Shown in pieces: positions 48,718 to 60,199 of a stretch of DNA of 64,000 nt (position 1 is the first letter of the stretch; each line of letters begins with the position of its first letter). Under the pieces are notes generated by a model. The model saw only the letters and a program-made list of their open reading frames with translations. It did no database searches and had not been told where the DNA came from. A program made the position numbers and the translations under genes. Source of the stretch: Boesenbergia rotunda (taxonomy: Eukaryota; Streptophyta; Magnoliopsida; Zingiberales; Zingiberaceae). Location of the stretch: the NCBI GenBank assembly GCA_024364735.1, contig JAGFNQ010005665.1, forward strand, positions 207,022-271,021. Direction: 5' to 3'.

Positions 48718-50099
48718 CGTTGGTGCAATCTTCTTTAGGTCAAGGTTGACCAGTTTGACTAAGCTCACGTGAGCTTGAGTTTCGATATTTAATAATGATA
48801 TTTAAACGTTGTGTGAAATAGGTCAAGTGAGTCAAGGTTGATTGGAGACTTGACTAATGAAGACCTAACTACAGTTAGGCAAGATGAAGTCTTAGTGGGA
48901 CTAGGTAAGCCTAGTTGGGAACTAAATGAAGTCCAAGTGGATCTGGAAGATTGCACGTTAGCAAGGTGAAAGTCTACCAAGAGACTTGACTTAATTGCGG
49001 TTAGGCAAGGTGAAGTCCTAGTGGGACTAGATCGACCTAGTTGGGAACTAGGTGAAGTCTAAGTGGATCTAAGAGATCACACATTAGTAAGGTCAAAGTC
49101 TACTGAGAGACTATACCTAACTACAGTTAAGCAAGGTGAAGTTTTAGTGGGACTAGGCAGACCTGGTTGGGAACTAGGTGAAGTTCAAGGTGAGTTAGCT
49201 GGGAACTAAACACTTGGCATGAGAGATCTCTTAGTTGGGAACTAGGCGATGAAAGTCCTAACAGGTCACAGTTGACCGAAGATTAGGCAAAGGGAACCTA
49301 GACTTGATTTAGGTAAGTCAGGGCATGGGCAATCGATTAGGTAATCAATTGGCCCAATCCAGGTGATCGATTAGAGCACTGCTTCTAGAAAGAAATAGAA
49401 TGACCCATAATTGATTTGGTGATAGATTAAAGGCAACACTAATCGATTGATGGGCTTTTGTTGCGAGAACAAAACCAGCCTTAATCGATCAAGTGATCGA
49501 TTAAGGATGCTTTTAATCGATTGGGTGATTGATTCAGGCAATATCGTAAGAGCACAAAAACATACTGAATCGATTAGGCAATTCTTAATCAATTGGCCAA
49601 TCAATTAAGCTTCAAAAAATTAGTTGTTAAACGGCTAGATCTGACGTGGTAATCAATTGGTAATCGATTAAGGAACCCTAAGGTTTTCTCGCAAGTTGAA
49701 GCAGTATCTCTTCTTCTCCTTCTTCGCCCACTCTTGTGAGCTCTTGGGAATAAAGTGTTGCTGCATTTCCAAGCATCAAAGGGCGATTTCAAGCTAGAAG
49801 AAAGCAAGACAAGCAAGATCTCATTGTTGTAAATCTTGTAAGATTTCATTTGTATTTGCTTGTTTCTTTTGTGTATTTCTTTGTGTGCTTGTACGAGGCT
49901 TCTCTGTCTCCATGAAGGAGATATTCATAGTGCTTGTGAGTGTGAGGAGAGCGGATTCTTGGATTAGTCATCTCAAGGAAATGAATATCGAGTAAAGAAG
50001 AAAGTGTTAGCATTGCTCAAGTTTTTTCACTGCAACAAATCTACAATGAGCAAAGATCGGAGCTAATCACCTCCTCTAGCTCTCCTACCAATCCTAATA
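48718..50099 (+). mobile_element. LTR of the TGTTGGTGCAATC family, third copy
   Basis: It begins CGTTGGTGCAATC (first base T changed to C) and ends near CTCTCCTACCAATCCTAATA, an alignment partner of CACCGGTCCTACA in the solo LTR at 23850. Three tandem units of about 125-131 bp (from about 48877, 49001 and 49132) share AAGGTGAAGTCCTAGTGGGACTAG. The U3 also has AATCGATT motifs (49325-49680). Its transcribed part carries TGTGTATTTCTTTGTGTGC. No clear target duplication. Confidence 0.6.
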
Positions 50100-50199
50100 G
50101 GCTATACTATGATATAACAATCCCTTGTACTATACTATACTATAACGTAACAACCCCATCCTCACGACCTATGAGATCTAGCTCCTCTCCCTAGCAGGG

Positions 50200-50900
50200 C
50201 TAGGATTGGCAAGTAAACTGGCCTCTTGGTATTCTCATCCTTAGGAAAATTGGTTTTTTGGTCCTTTTTGTATTCTTATTATATTATCATTGAGCGGGAT
50301 GTGTCTTTTGGACTCTTTGGTATTCTTACGATTATCTTCGAACAAATTGGACATTTGGCCATTCAAGTATTGGTATATGTCCCTATAACCATAAGATCAA
50401 ACTCCTCTCCTTGGTCGGGATTGATTGGATTTATGGTCTTCTTAATATTCTTATTTGTTCTGATGATTGAGGGATTGAGCTGCTCTCCCCGGTTTGGACT
50501 GATTGGCTTTCCTATCTTCTTGGTACTCTCATTATTATCCTCATGCATGATTGGTCTTTCTGTCTTCTTGGTATTCTCATTATTAACCCAAGGCAAGATT
50601 GATTTTCTACTCTTCTTCGTATTCATATTATTATTCTCGGTCGAGACTGATCAAACTTTAGGTCTTTTAAGTATTCTTATGTCCCTGCAACCATGGGATC
50701 GAGCTCCTCTCCCCAGTCGGGATTGATCAAATTTCTAATCTTCTTAATATTATTACTTGTTTCCATGACCGAGAGATCAAGTTCCACTCCTTGGTTTGGA
50801 CTGATTGGACTTTTGGTATTCCATACTATCCTTGATGTAGCTAGAAGAGCTCATCCGATTGAGATACCTTCTCTCCCTGCTAAGGTAATCAAGACTCCTT
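50200..50900 (+). repeat. Imperfect tandem repeats of TTGGTATTCTCATTATT type
   Basis: Phrases GGACTGATTGGCTTTTCTG, CTTCTTGGTATTCTCATTATT and GATCAAGCTCCTCTCC return every 60-150 bp. The long frame over it (50226-50726) is a by-product of the repeat and matches no protein family. Confidence 0.6.
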
Positions 50901-50919
50901 CTCAGTAGCTTCCTATCGA

Positions 50920-51600
50920 CAGATCCGACTTGAAGGGGGGACTTGTGATGTAGTTCGGGTAAAATCAATCAAGTCGTTGCTCTCTTTACATGGGTCAACA
51001 CCCTCTAAGGGCTCCACTTGCTCCCACCCTCTCCATCCCGCTTGGTTATAACAACTCTTGAACATATACTTTGACTATAGCCTCCGATAAGTACATGACG
51101 GTCGTCGTCGTCACCCTATATTGAATTAGACTTTATTCGATTTCACTCCTCAATCTGATTTGTAGGAGGGGCATGTGATAATATCTGGGGTTCCTATCTG
51201 GGTTGACTACCTCCCCATAGCCCAATATGACTTGAAAGCCCTTCTTCAACCCTACCTGGTTTCACTTATTTGATTCAGCAACTTCCTCATTTAGAGGAAT
51301 TCTTGCTGAGTTGTTCCTCTTCGACTTAGCAGTTCTATCATACTTCATTCGACTCCGCTTCTCAATCCGACTTGGAGGGGGGACATGTGATGGTGTCCGG
51401 AGTTCCTCTTGAGCACCTAGCCTTACTTTCCAACCTGCTAGTCTCTTTTCTTGAGCACTCGATGTTCGTCCAACAACATCCCATTTGGACAGGAGAAGGC
51501 CACTCAGGATTTATGCATGTGATGGTATCTGGAGTTACTCTTGAGCGCTTGACCTCACTTACCCACCTGCCAATTTTCTTTCTTGAGCATTTTTTATAGG
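50920..51600 (+). repeat. Gypsy 3'-end repeats with three PPT-LTR-like junctions (copy B)
   Basis: GACTTGAAGGGGGGACTTGTGATG (about 50928), GATTTGTAGGAGGGGCATGTGATA (about 51157) and GACTTGGAGGGGGGACATGTGATG (about 51370) are three versions of one polypurine tract-LTR start motif, with a further CATGTGATGGTATCTGG near 51526. The 51180-51510 part matches 41100-41480. Confidence 0.6.
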
Positions 51601-51639
51601 ACTGAAAGGTGCGATAGAGGGAGGAGGGAGGAGGGGGAG

Positions 51640-52260
51640 GGGGTGAATATCACTCATCACTTTTCTGCTTCTTGTGTTAGTTCTTGTCTGTCAGAGTTAG
51701 TCTATACAGAAAGATAATAAAAGAAAATTAAAGAACACAAGATAATTTTACTTAGCTCGCGCCCCTCTAGGGGTGCTATGTTAGAGTTAGTCTATGCAGC
51801 AAGATAATAAAAGAAAAATAAAAGAACACAAGATAGTTTTTACTTAACTCACATCTCTTCAGGACTCTATTATAGGATCAAAATGAATAAGAGAAGGGAG
51901 GGGGTGAATCTCATTTTTAAATCTTTATTTTTCATCTTTTGAATTATTTTCAAAAACTTAAGTACACAATGAAAAAATTAAAATATGAGTTACACAGAAA
52001 AAAAGATACTTTTGTTTTTATTTGGTTAATAGCTCTGCAACTAGTATTCTAAGGCTCATGATCCTTTGGATCATTTTGATTAGACAATCCACTAATTTGT
52101 TTTCGTAATTTACTCGTTTGTATTTAGTTGGGGGGGGGGGGGGGGGGGGTCGATGATTCTAAATCATTTAGAATAATGTTATTATTTTCTACTTGATTTT
52201 AGATGCCATAAGAATGATGTCACCCTGGGTATATGAAAATACCTTAATAATTAAATTGAT
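51640..52260. other. LTR-like spacer with local duplication and a 20-G run
   Basis: Two units near 51697-51775 and 51783-51870 share AGAGTTAGTCTATRCAG and AGATAATAAAAGAAAA. An uninterrupted run of 20 G lies at 52130-52149. No gene. Confidence 0.5.
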
Positions 52261-52267
52261 ATTCTAA

Positions 52268-52940
52268 GGGAGTGTTTGTGAGAACTTTTGCTTCTTGAAA
52301 AGTAATTCTTGTAAAGATTATCTTGAAGTCGGTGAGAAGCTAAAGCATGGAGTGTTTGGAAATAGAAGCTAAAAGCTGATACAAGGTAAAGTTTGAGTGT
52401 TTGGTGAATAATTACTTCCAAGCTTAATTTTTAATTAAATGACAACAATATCCTTAAACTATATAAATTATTTTTTTAATTATCTAAATATAGTAATATA
52501 CACCATCAATAATGTTTTATATATTTATTATTATATTTTGAATATTATATCAAAATTAATTTTTTTAATAATATATATGTTTAAAAAATATATAATTAAT
52601 AAAAATATAAATATAAAAAAATGACAAAATTTATATAAATTTATAAAAATTTATTAAAAAAATTATGAATATATAAATTATATGAAAATATAAAATTTTA
52701 TTTAAAACTATGGTGGCAATTATGTAAAATGATAAATTATTAAGGGTATAAATGTCTACTTTTAATTCTAGACCATAAGCAAAAAAACAGAAGCAGAAAA
52801 AAACATCAAATTCTTGCTTTCAGCTTTTGGCTAAAAGTTATAGAAGTTAAAGCAGAATCTGATATTTACAAATACTCAAAAGTGATTCTACGTAACTATA
52901 ATCTAAAAAGCAGCTAGCAGAAGCTCTCCCAAATACACTC
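52268..52940. mobile_element. MITE-like element with TAA target duplication
   Basis: Left end GGGAGTGTTTGTGAGAAC and right end (reverse complement) GAGTGTATTTGGGAGAGC are diverged terminal inverted repeats; subterminal parts pair AGAAGCTAAAAGCTGA with GCTTTTGGCTAAAAG-like sequence. TAA lies on each side (52265-52267 and 52941-52943), the target size of PIF/Harbinger elements. The middle is very AT-rich and non-coding. Confidence 0.7.
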
Positions 52941-53337
52941 TAAAACTGATTTATCCATCACATGCACTATACACGTCACAATAAGAGGGAAGTATATTCA
53001 ACAATCCAAATTTAAATGGTCAAACTAATCGGATAGAATAATTCTATAAGATCTCATATCTCATTCCTTTTATCTAGCTTATTCCATTTTTTTTAAAATT
53101 TAGTTATTCGATTTTTATAATCTAATTAATCCATCCTAAAGATGATCCCATAAAACTTTTTTGATCATCAAAATAATATAGAAGGAATAAATGAATCAAT
53201 AATCGAGCGTCATAAATTTTCAATTATAAATTTTCAAACGCCTCAAATATAATGAATTATATGAGATTTTAACTTTAGTTATCTGAGTCGTCTATCTATG
53301 GTAATATCTTTTATTTTTTTTAATAAGGCGACACTAA

Positions 53338-53564
53338 GGGGGCGTTTGATTTGTGTCATTTTCCATTTTCATTTTTCAGAAACCCGCATTTTTTAGTTTT
53401 CTGGAAAATGACTTTTTTTCATTCTCCAGTTTTTCAGAAAACGCTATATTTTTTTCTGGAAAACAAAGCTGGAAAATATAAACCAAACATGTTTTCCAGA
53501 AAATCGCATTTTCTAAAAAAAATAAAAATAAAAAACAGACTGGAAAATGCAAACCAAACGCCCC
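53338..53564. mobile_element. Tourist-like MITE with TAA target duplication
   Basis: 227 bp with ends GGGGGCGTTTGATTTG and, in reverse complement, GGGGCGTTTGGTTTGCATTT, flanked by TAA at 53335-53337 and 53565-53567. The interior repeats TTTTCCAGAAAA and TCTGGAAAATG in both orientations, so the whole folds back. This fits the PIF/Harbinger (Tourist) type. Its open frame is an accident. Confidence 0.85.
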
Positions 53565-54036
53565 TAATCATCTTTCATTTTCACTATAATAATAAACTAT
53601 TTGTAATATTAAAGATAGTAAATGGAATATGTGATAAAAGATATTAAATTACCAAATTCTATTTGATGGTGATAAAACGTGATTCACTTGCCTTCGTCAA
53701 TCGTCCTAGGGCTAATATAGACAAAATAAATTATGAAGACTATTAGTCCGGACAGTAACTAACTTGCAAGGGAGAGTAGGCGCCTAATTTCGCTAGAATT
53801 TGATCCCAAAATCTCATGATAACAACGTTCCATATATAAACCATCAGTCTATCTCTTAAAAATTATTAAATTATATTAGAGCATCTACAGTAGAAACTAT
53901 TTCGAAATGCTTATATCTCCATGGGATGGACTGATGGTTAGGACGTGAGTGTTACTATCTTAAGATTTGGGAGTCAAAACCTAACAAAGTGAGTATGTCC
54001 GTCCTCCACACGTATTAGCCATAACATCCAGACTAA

Positions 54037-54258
54037 GCCCCCACGGGCAGCCGAGATGGTTAGAGCACAGGGGCTTGCATCTAACCGCCTGGGTTCGAGC
54101 CGCACGGGGCACGCTGCGATAATATCAAAGGCGTCCTGTGTACAAAGTTCTCGGCCCAACTGTGTCCTAACTGTTTCGGTTACCGTGATTTACCTCCCTC
54201 GTCTTGGCTTAGGGGCAGGCTGTCGGGGGCGCTGGGGGCGAGCGTAATCGCCTTTTTG
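54037..54258 (+). mobile_element. tRNA-derived SINE, first of second tandem pair
   Basis: Head GCCCCCACGGGCAGCCGAG, box A AGCCGAGATGGTTAGAGC, box B GGGTTCGAGCC (54091-54101), body with CGTGATTTACCTCCCTCG, 3' end ATCGCCTTTTTG. Flanked by CATAACATCCAGACTAA at 54020-54036 and 54259-54275. Same broad family as the pair in LCB1 intron 10. Confidence 0.88.
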
Positions 54259-54275
54259 CATAACATCCAGACTAA

Positions 54276-54499
54276 GTCCCCACGGGGATCCGGAGTGGTT
54301 AGTGCATGGGGGTGTTGTCAAAGAGGTCCTGAGTTCGAGTCATGCGAGACGTACTGGATTAAAACTCTGGGCGTTTGGTATATCAATTCTCACCCCAACT
54401 GTGCATTAATTATTCCGGGGACCATGATTTACCTCCCTCGTGATGGCCTTGGGATGGATGCGGTGGGGGCGTTGGGGGCGAATGATTTCGCCTTTTTGT
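54276..54499 (+). mobile_element. tRNA-derived SINE, second of second tandem pair
   Basis: Head GTCCCCACGGGGATCCGGAG, box B GAGTTCGAGTC (54331-54341), body with CATGATTTACCTCCCTCG, 3' end TTCGCCTTTTTGT. Bounded by CATAACATCCAGACTAA at 54259-54275 and 54500-54516. Its box A is more decayed than in its neighbour and the two bodies differ at many sites, so they are separate family members and not a local copy. Confidence 0.88.
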
Positions 54500-54716
54500 C
54501 ATAACATCCAGACTAATAATTTTTATAATTTATCTCTTCCATATTAACTTAAAATAGATTGACGGGGATGTCCATACGAACCACCTAGACCACCTCTTTC
54601 AGAATACTTATTGTTGAGCTCTCTTGATTTTATTTTTTTAATAAAATGTTTTTTTTTATTTTAGGTTTTGTCAAAAAAATAAAAAATAAAAAATAAAAAC
54701 TAGATAGAGGTCGAAG

Positions 54717-54946
54717 ATGCAGCTCTTAAGAAGAAGAGTCTGGATGCAACTTCGGGAACTCGAGCGTTTCTTTGATTCGTGGAATAATAGTTTGGATTTT
54801 GGTCTCCTTCCGCTGAGGAAGTTGGAAATGCAGGGTGACTTGGCATCATTCGATCCCAATTGGGACGGATTGAAAACCCTAATTTTTCTGGAGGGCTCAT
54901 TTGCCAGTGGCCTGTCGGCCATCGCGAATCCTAAACTGGTACTCTT
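54717..54946. other. Exon-like stretch, strand and identity unresolved
   Basis: An 80-codon frame on + (ATG 54717, CTG|GTACTC as a possible donor at about 54947) and an 83-codon frame on - (ATG 54922, starting MADRPLANEPSRKIRVFNP) overlap in a stretch of higher GC and balanced codons that stands out from its AT-rich surroundings. An AAAATTAGGGTTTTC-like phrase typical of plant gene leaders lies on the minus strand. I recognise neither product, and no further exon could be joined on either side. Confidence 0.3.
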
Positions 54947-54959
54947 TTGCCTTCTGTAG

Positions 54960-56340
54960 CAAAGTTCATTGCTTTGTAATGGAATTTCTCGATCAATTTG
55001 TCATGCTTCTGTTGCAAGAAAGTGTAAATGGCTAATCAAGTACGAGGCTATTTCCCCTTTTACTCATGAAAAGAATCAAAATTTTTTATAGAGTCGCACC
55101 AGCTATCGAACAATTGGATTAATCCTAGTGATAATTTGTTTTGTATGACACTGAAATGTTGAGTGGTGGCTTTCATCCTCACGGGTTGGCATAGTTGGTA
55201 CTTGCATGAGTAATTACTTCAATACGTCTTGGATAAATTCCCGGCAGATACAAAATATTTTGTTAGGTGTCTGACCATGCAAAGGGTCACTGTGTTAGGG
55301 CAAAATGCCCCCCATGATTTCTGTATCTAGCCTGAGACCAACCATACTGAGCCGGCTAGGTTATTATCTTTTATTTCAATACTCCGGCTTAACAAATTGC
55401 CATGATTGATGTATATTTGGTATTTTTACCATTACATATGATGGCTTCACGGTTTAACAGGCAGCAATACCATATCCTGATCTACCCTTCCTTGTTCATC
55501 AATAATTATGGTTCATTATTATATAATTGATGCTCATCCTGGTACTATTCTAAAACAAATCATTTTTTTTCTTCTAGAAATATCTCTAGTCAGTTTATTC
55601 TAAATTCTCTAATCAACACTTGCTCCGTGATATGTCTCCTTCCCAAATTTTTCTTATTTAGGTTCAACCGTCTTTGCTTTGGTATCATGAATGGATTACA
55701 AATTCATATATTTGGAATTCTCCTTTTGATTACTGCAATGTGTGAATTGATCGCTTGAAGATTTTGCCTTTGTTCAATATAAAGGAGATAGCGCAATCTG
55801 CCATCATCTTTTATGTTGCTATTTTGTAAGATTGATGTTAGCATTGAGTTAATTGTTAATGTGTTCAATATATAAGTTCAGTTACACAATAGGTGTATGT
55901 CATTAGCCGTTAGGTGATATATCAAAGTCATATATATCTGGGTGCAGTAGTTATCTTTTGAATCAATATAATACAAATTTGTCCCTTTCTATTTGCTACT
56001 AGTGCATACTTATTCTAGACTAGTATTTTCTTCTTTTCAATCCCCTTGAGGGGCTGCAATTTACTGTGATGTTGCTAGGGTTGTAAAGAAGCTAAGTCGA
56101 GCAAAGATTTGTATTGTTCATGATAAGGTAACCAAGCCATAAAGATCTGAGTCTAAAATTAACCATGTTACTGAAACCACTTATCAAGCTCGGCTTGGTT
56201 TTTTTTTTTTGGAGATTGAAATCGGTTCAAGATCAAATCAAGGTTGGCTCATTTAGATGTAATTGAGTTCCTAAGTCGATCTTGGCTCATTTAGATGTTA
56301 TTGAGCTCTTAAGTCGAGCTCGATTCAAGCTGGGCTTGTT
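54960..56340. other. No gene seen
   Basis: Intron-like or intergenic AT-rich DNA. Near 56220-56340 a CTCATTTAGATGTWATTGAG phrase is duplicated in tandem. Nothing else is supported. Confidence 0.45.
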
Positions 56341-56344
56341 TAGA

Positions 56345-58262
56345 CATTATCAAACTTTTAAGTTGATCTTTTTTGTTTGATTGAAACTTTTGCATATGCA
56401 CGCAAAGTGGAAGACGTGTGTCTGGATCTTGCAAAACATCCTCTCAACATCAGGGGCATCTCCCTCAAATTGGCAGTGATTACGCGCTTGCCATAACAAA
56501 AAGACCATACAAGACATGCCCAAGTATCTAGCTCTAGTCAAGTGGCCATTAGGGCAGTATTGGAGGGTCTTCTCCTGTCATAGTTGAAGCCAACTCTTCA
56601 CCTTGTCCCAAATAGCAGCGTTAATGGGACTTCGAAAGAAATTATGGTCCAATGATTCATCATCCCACTTGCACAATGGACAGGTTTTGCACTGCATGAA
56701 TTCTAGCTTGTCCTTGGTGCGTAGGCAACCCTGTGCAAGGAGCCATAATGCAAACTGATTATTTGGCATGAGGTAAGGCTTCCATATAGCCTTTACTCAT
56801 GCCTTGGGCTCGCTTCAAGAACAGAAGAAGTCATATAAAGCCTTGCCAATGTCCATCAGCACCTTTCGGACGTCTTCTACAGCAATAGGGTTGATCAAAC
56901 GTTGCTGATCAGTAGGTGAAAGAACCAGTTCAGAATGCAGGGTGCTTCTGTCCAGTGGCGAACAGTTTACTTGTGTGCCAAGGAGGTTCTCATAGTAAGC
57001 CACGAATACCTTTGCAACTTCCTGGGTGCCAGTCGTTTGCTCTCCCGATGCATTTGTGATAGCCACGATGGTGTTGCGCTTGTTATTCTGCTTGGCAAGG
57101 TCATGGGAAAACTTGGTGCATCAGTTGCTTTGCTTGAGGTACGTGCACTTGGCTCGTTGTTGATAGAATGACCGTGCCGCTTCTCCGTGTCTTGTGGCTT
57201 TGACTTGCAGTTGGTCATAGTTGTCTGGAGGGGCCTGACCATCCAAGATATTGTGTTGTACCTTCTTGAGCTCCTCATTTGCTCGCAAAGCCTGCTGAGA
57301 AACATGCTGGAAATGCACCTTGTTGAGGTATCGCGACCAGGGCTTTAGATATGTGAGTTTCTTCTTAAGAATGAACTGTGCAGTTCCGTAACTAGCTCCG
57401 AGAAACTGTTATGAAGAGTCCGCATATTGTAGAATTTAAAGGGGTGACGCTCTTGTTGCTCGCTGCTTAACAATGATACAATGCAGTAGGAGTGAGCAGA
57501 TAAGCAGTCCGGTGGGATGAATTTCGCAAAATTGTGTAAGGCCTCCATCAACCAATAATGATTGATCAAAGCTCGATCCAATTTTCATGAGACCATGCCA
57601 TTTCTCCATGTGAATTGGTAGCCCACGGATTGTAAATCCACAAAGTGACAGCTGAAAAGTCTGCTTGAAATCCTGCAATTCATAGTGAGTGACTGCCATG
57701 CCTCCAACCTTGTCTCCGGCTGACAATAAGGAGTTGAAATCCCCAATAACCATCCATGGATCATTGATTGGCTCCCCTAGTTCGAAGAGGGAAGCCCATA
57801 GTGGGTGCCGCCGCACCGTGTTTTGAAGAGTGTAGATGAAGGTGACTAGGAGGTTTTGTCCAGTAACTTTGCAGCGGATTGAGCAGTGTATGAACTTCTT
57901 GTCAGCTTTGCGAACATTCAAATCCCCTAGATGAGGGTCCCAAAGAACCAAGATGCGTCCATGGTTAGAATAGCCAAAATTATGGACAATTTCCATACTT
58001 GGAAACCGCCTTTGAAGGGCATCAAGATCCCCTTCTGCTAGTTTTGTCTCCAATAGTCCAAGTACACTGATTTGTCGTCTTTGAAGGAGGTGCTGAGCCC
58101 CCTTCTGTTTAAGGGGCCTGTGGAAGCCCCTTATGTTCCATGACACGATCTTCATCTTCTAATACGAGCACCACGTGGCCGTCCTCACCGTTAGAAAGTG
58201 ATAAAGAGGGACTGCTCATGCTCGCTGCTTGCCGATGAGGATCCTGATCCTGTTTCATTTTA
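56345..58262 (-). mobile_element. L1-type LINE, 5'-truncated and deleted in RT
   Basis: Minus-strand order: end of ORF1 or linker (about 58262-58155), AP endonuclease (58155-57436), linker before RT (57305-56815), then directly the zf-RVT type CPLCKWDDESLDH segment (56769-56578) and a WQARN C-terminus (56541-56350). The reverse transcriptase palm is missing between about 56815 and 56770. A T-run on the plus strand near 56366-56374 may be the remains of poly(A). No certain target duplication. Confidence 0.85.
57436..58155 (-). pseudogene. L1 LINE ORF2 endonuclease domain (truncated ORF)
   Basis: The frame starts MKIVSWNIRGFHRP, the classic start of plant L1 ORF2. The exonuclease-endonuclease-phosphatase fold shows N7, the catalytic glutamate in LLETKL (about 34-39) and WMVIGDFNSLLSAGDKVGG (about 133-151) with the GDFN motif. 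The last part after about residue 180 is shifted: the expected D-x-x-L-x-N ending is lost by a frameshift, and a second frame continues with MDRALINHYWLMEAL at 57581. The domain therefore cannot be made whole from this copy. In life it nicks target DNA to start reverse transcription. Confidence 0.88.
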
Positions 58263-58264
58263 AA

Positions 58265-59220
58265 TCTTGTTTGATTTATTAGTGAGCTTGTTTGTTCATT
58301 TTGAAAGCTTGTTTCTCTATTTGTAGACTTATTTATAACTTTGATAAAAGTTTGTTTATTTATTTATAAGCTTAATAAGGTTTGTCACAAGCTTGTTTTG
58401 TCAAAACCTATAAGAGAAATGCTTTAATGCATTAGAACAATCATATCATGACAAAGAAATGCCATTTATAAAAATTAAAAAGTTAAATAGTATCATAATT
58501 CAAATAAATAAATCACTACACACAAATATAACTTTATACCAAAATGACAAAATAGTTATTTAGAGTATCCAACTTCCAATTCATAACTTCATAATAAAAA
58601 GTCATTCTTCATTATAAAATATTACTAAACTACAGAGTTTATGAAACTCACAATTTATGTGTCTCCAAAATATAACTTTCCTATATTCTCCATCTCCGAG
58701 TCTCCACCTAAGCCCTTCTCATCCTTAAAAGAAAAAAAAAATAGTTCTAACAATTAGGATTGCAGTATTATGATATTGAGAGCAAAAGAACAATTAAACT
58801 AATAAAAAAGAAACAAAATTACTATTTTTTTACACGATGCACAATAAAAGGAGAACAAATAGGATTTAGTTTTATGACTTATATTAACAGGGCAAAAAGA
58901 TCATCAGTTACAAGAAGTCAACCACAAGAAAAATATATCAAAGAATCAATAATTTAATTAAAACATATCATATAGAACTTGCTTATAGTGTATGAAAATG
59001 TCTAAGATAAAGGGTATTCCTTCACATCTTATGATTCTATACATCTTCCCTATGATTTTGTTCAAAACAAAAATATCATAAGCACCTTCACATCTTATGA
59101 TTCTATACATCTTCCTTGTGATTCTGTTCAAAACAAAAATATCATAAGCTAAATACTAAAATATGGGCAACAAATTATGAAAACAAATAATGAATTACCT
59201 TTTCCTTTCTTTTGATACCA
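58265..59220. other. AT-rich spacer
   Basis: No gene. Near 59020-59150 a unit with CACATCTTATGATTCTATACATCTTCC and TTCAAAACAAAAATATCATAAGC occurs twice in tandem, about 70 bp apart. Confidence 0.5.
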
Positions 59221-59921
59221 TAAAGATGACTAAAACAAACCTCACTACAAAGTAAAACTTGGACCATTTCGGCTTCTAATGAAGCATGATAATTATCAAT
59301 CACCCTACCACTAGCACTGAAAGCTCACTCTAAAGCAATAATAGTAATGGGAATAGATAATATATCACAAGTCATCATTGACAAAATTCAAAGTTTGAGA
59401 TTGTTTGTTTTCCACTACTCAAATGCATTAAAGTGAGTTAAATCATTTCGACATGTATAAACATCATCATCTAAATAGATGTCTAGCTCAAATTTGACAT
59501 ATTGAAAAGTATAACATTTCTAATCAAATCATCAAACTTAGTTCATTCTGTCGCAATGGTTTTCTTGTCTCATTATTAACATTTAAATTGGAGTCAAAAT
59601 CATCGCTATTTGTATCATTGTTGGGATTTTTACTAGATTTTAGTGACATTCATTGTATAACTTGTAAACTATTCTTCACTAAAGCAATTTTATGGGTACT
59701 AACTTTATGCTCAAGGTAAATTATTGGAAAAGGAAATAAGTTTCATTTTGTTCTAGGATCTAAAACAACGGTGATAGAGATTATGAAATTGCATACCCAC
59801 TCAATACTTATCAAATTTAGTCTTCATCTTTATGGTCATTGCTTTTATGATTGAACTCCTAATTGAAATTTGTTGATCTAGTATCATTTTCACTTGCCAA
59901 GGTTTAGGAAGAAATAATTTG

Positions 59922-60141
59922 CCCCCCTAGGGCTTGGTGTGGTGGAAAGAGACAAGGTGCATTCCCAAGTAGCAGGGTTCAATTCCTATGCAGGGCACAC
60001 TTACAATGATTGAATTACTAGTAAAACTGGGGTGACATGTCAAAAGCCACCATGCTTCCTGGATTTACCCGGGGCGGAATTTGAAGTCGGACTGTTTACC
60101 CTAGGATTAGTCGGGTTGTAAGATATGGTATAAAAAATAGA
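59922..60141 (+). mobile_element. Third-type tRNA-derived SINE inside the hAT remnant
   Basis: It begins CCCCCTAGGGCTTGGTGTGG, has box B AGGGTTCAATTCC, a body with CTGGATTTACCCGGGGCGG, and ends near GGTATAAAAAATAG. Similar flanks AGGAAGAAATAATTTG (59906-59921) and AGGAAGAAAGAAATTTG (about 60142-60158) suggest an aged target duplication. Confidence 0.7.
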
Positions 60142-60199
60142 AGGAAGAAAGAAATTTGAAGTAGGGTATTTTACTACCTACAATACATATGACATTGGA

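Noticed and set aside
50226..50726. 166-codon hydrophobic frame resembling a membrane protein
   Set aside because: The hydrophobic segments come from a tandem repeat rich in TTGGTATTCTCATT; it is probably LTR-derived.
54091..54341. tRNA genes at the second SINE pair
   Set aside because: Same reason: SINE structure and 17-bp target copies explain the motifs.
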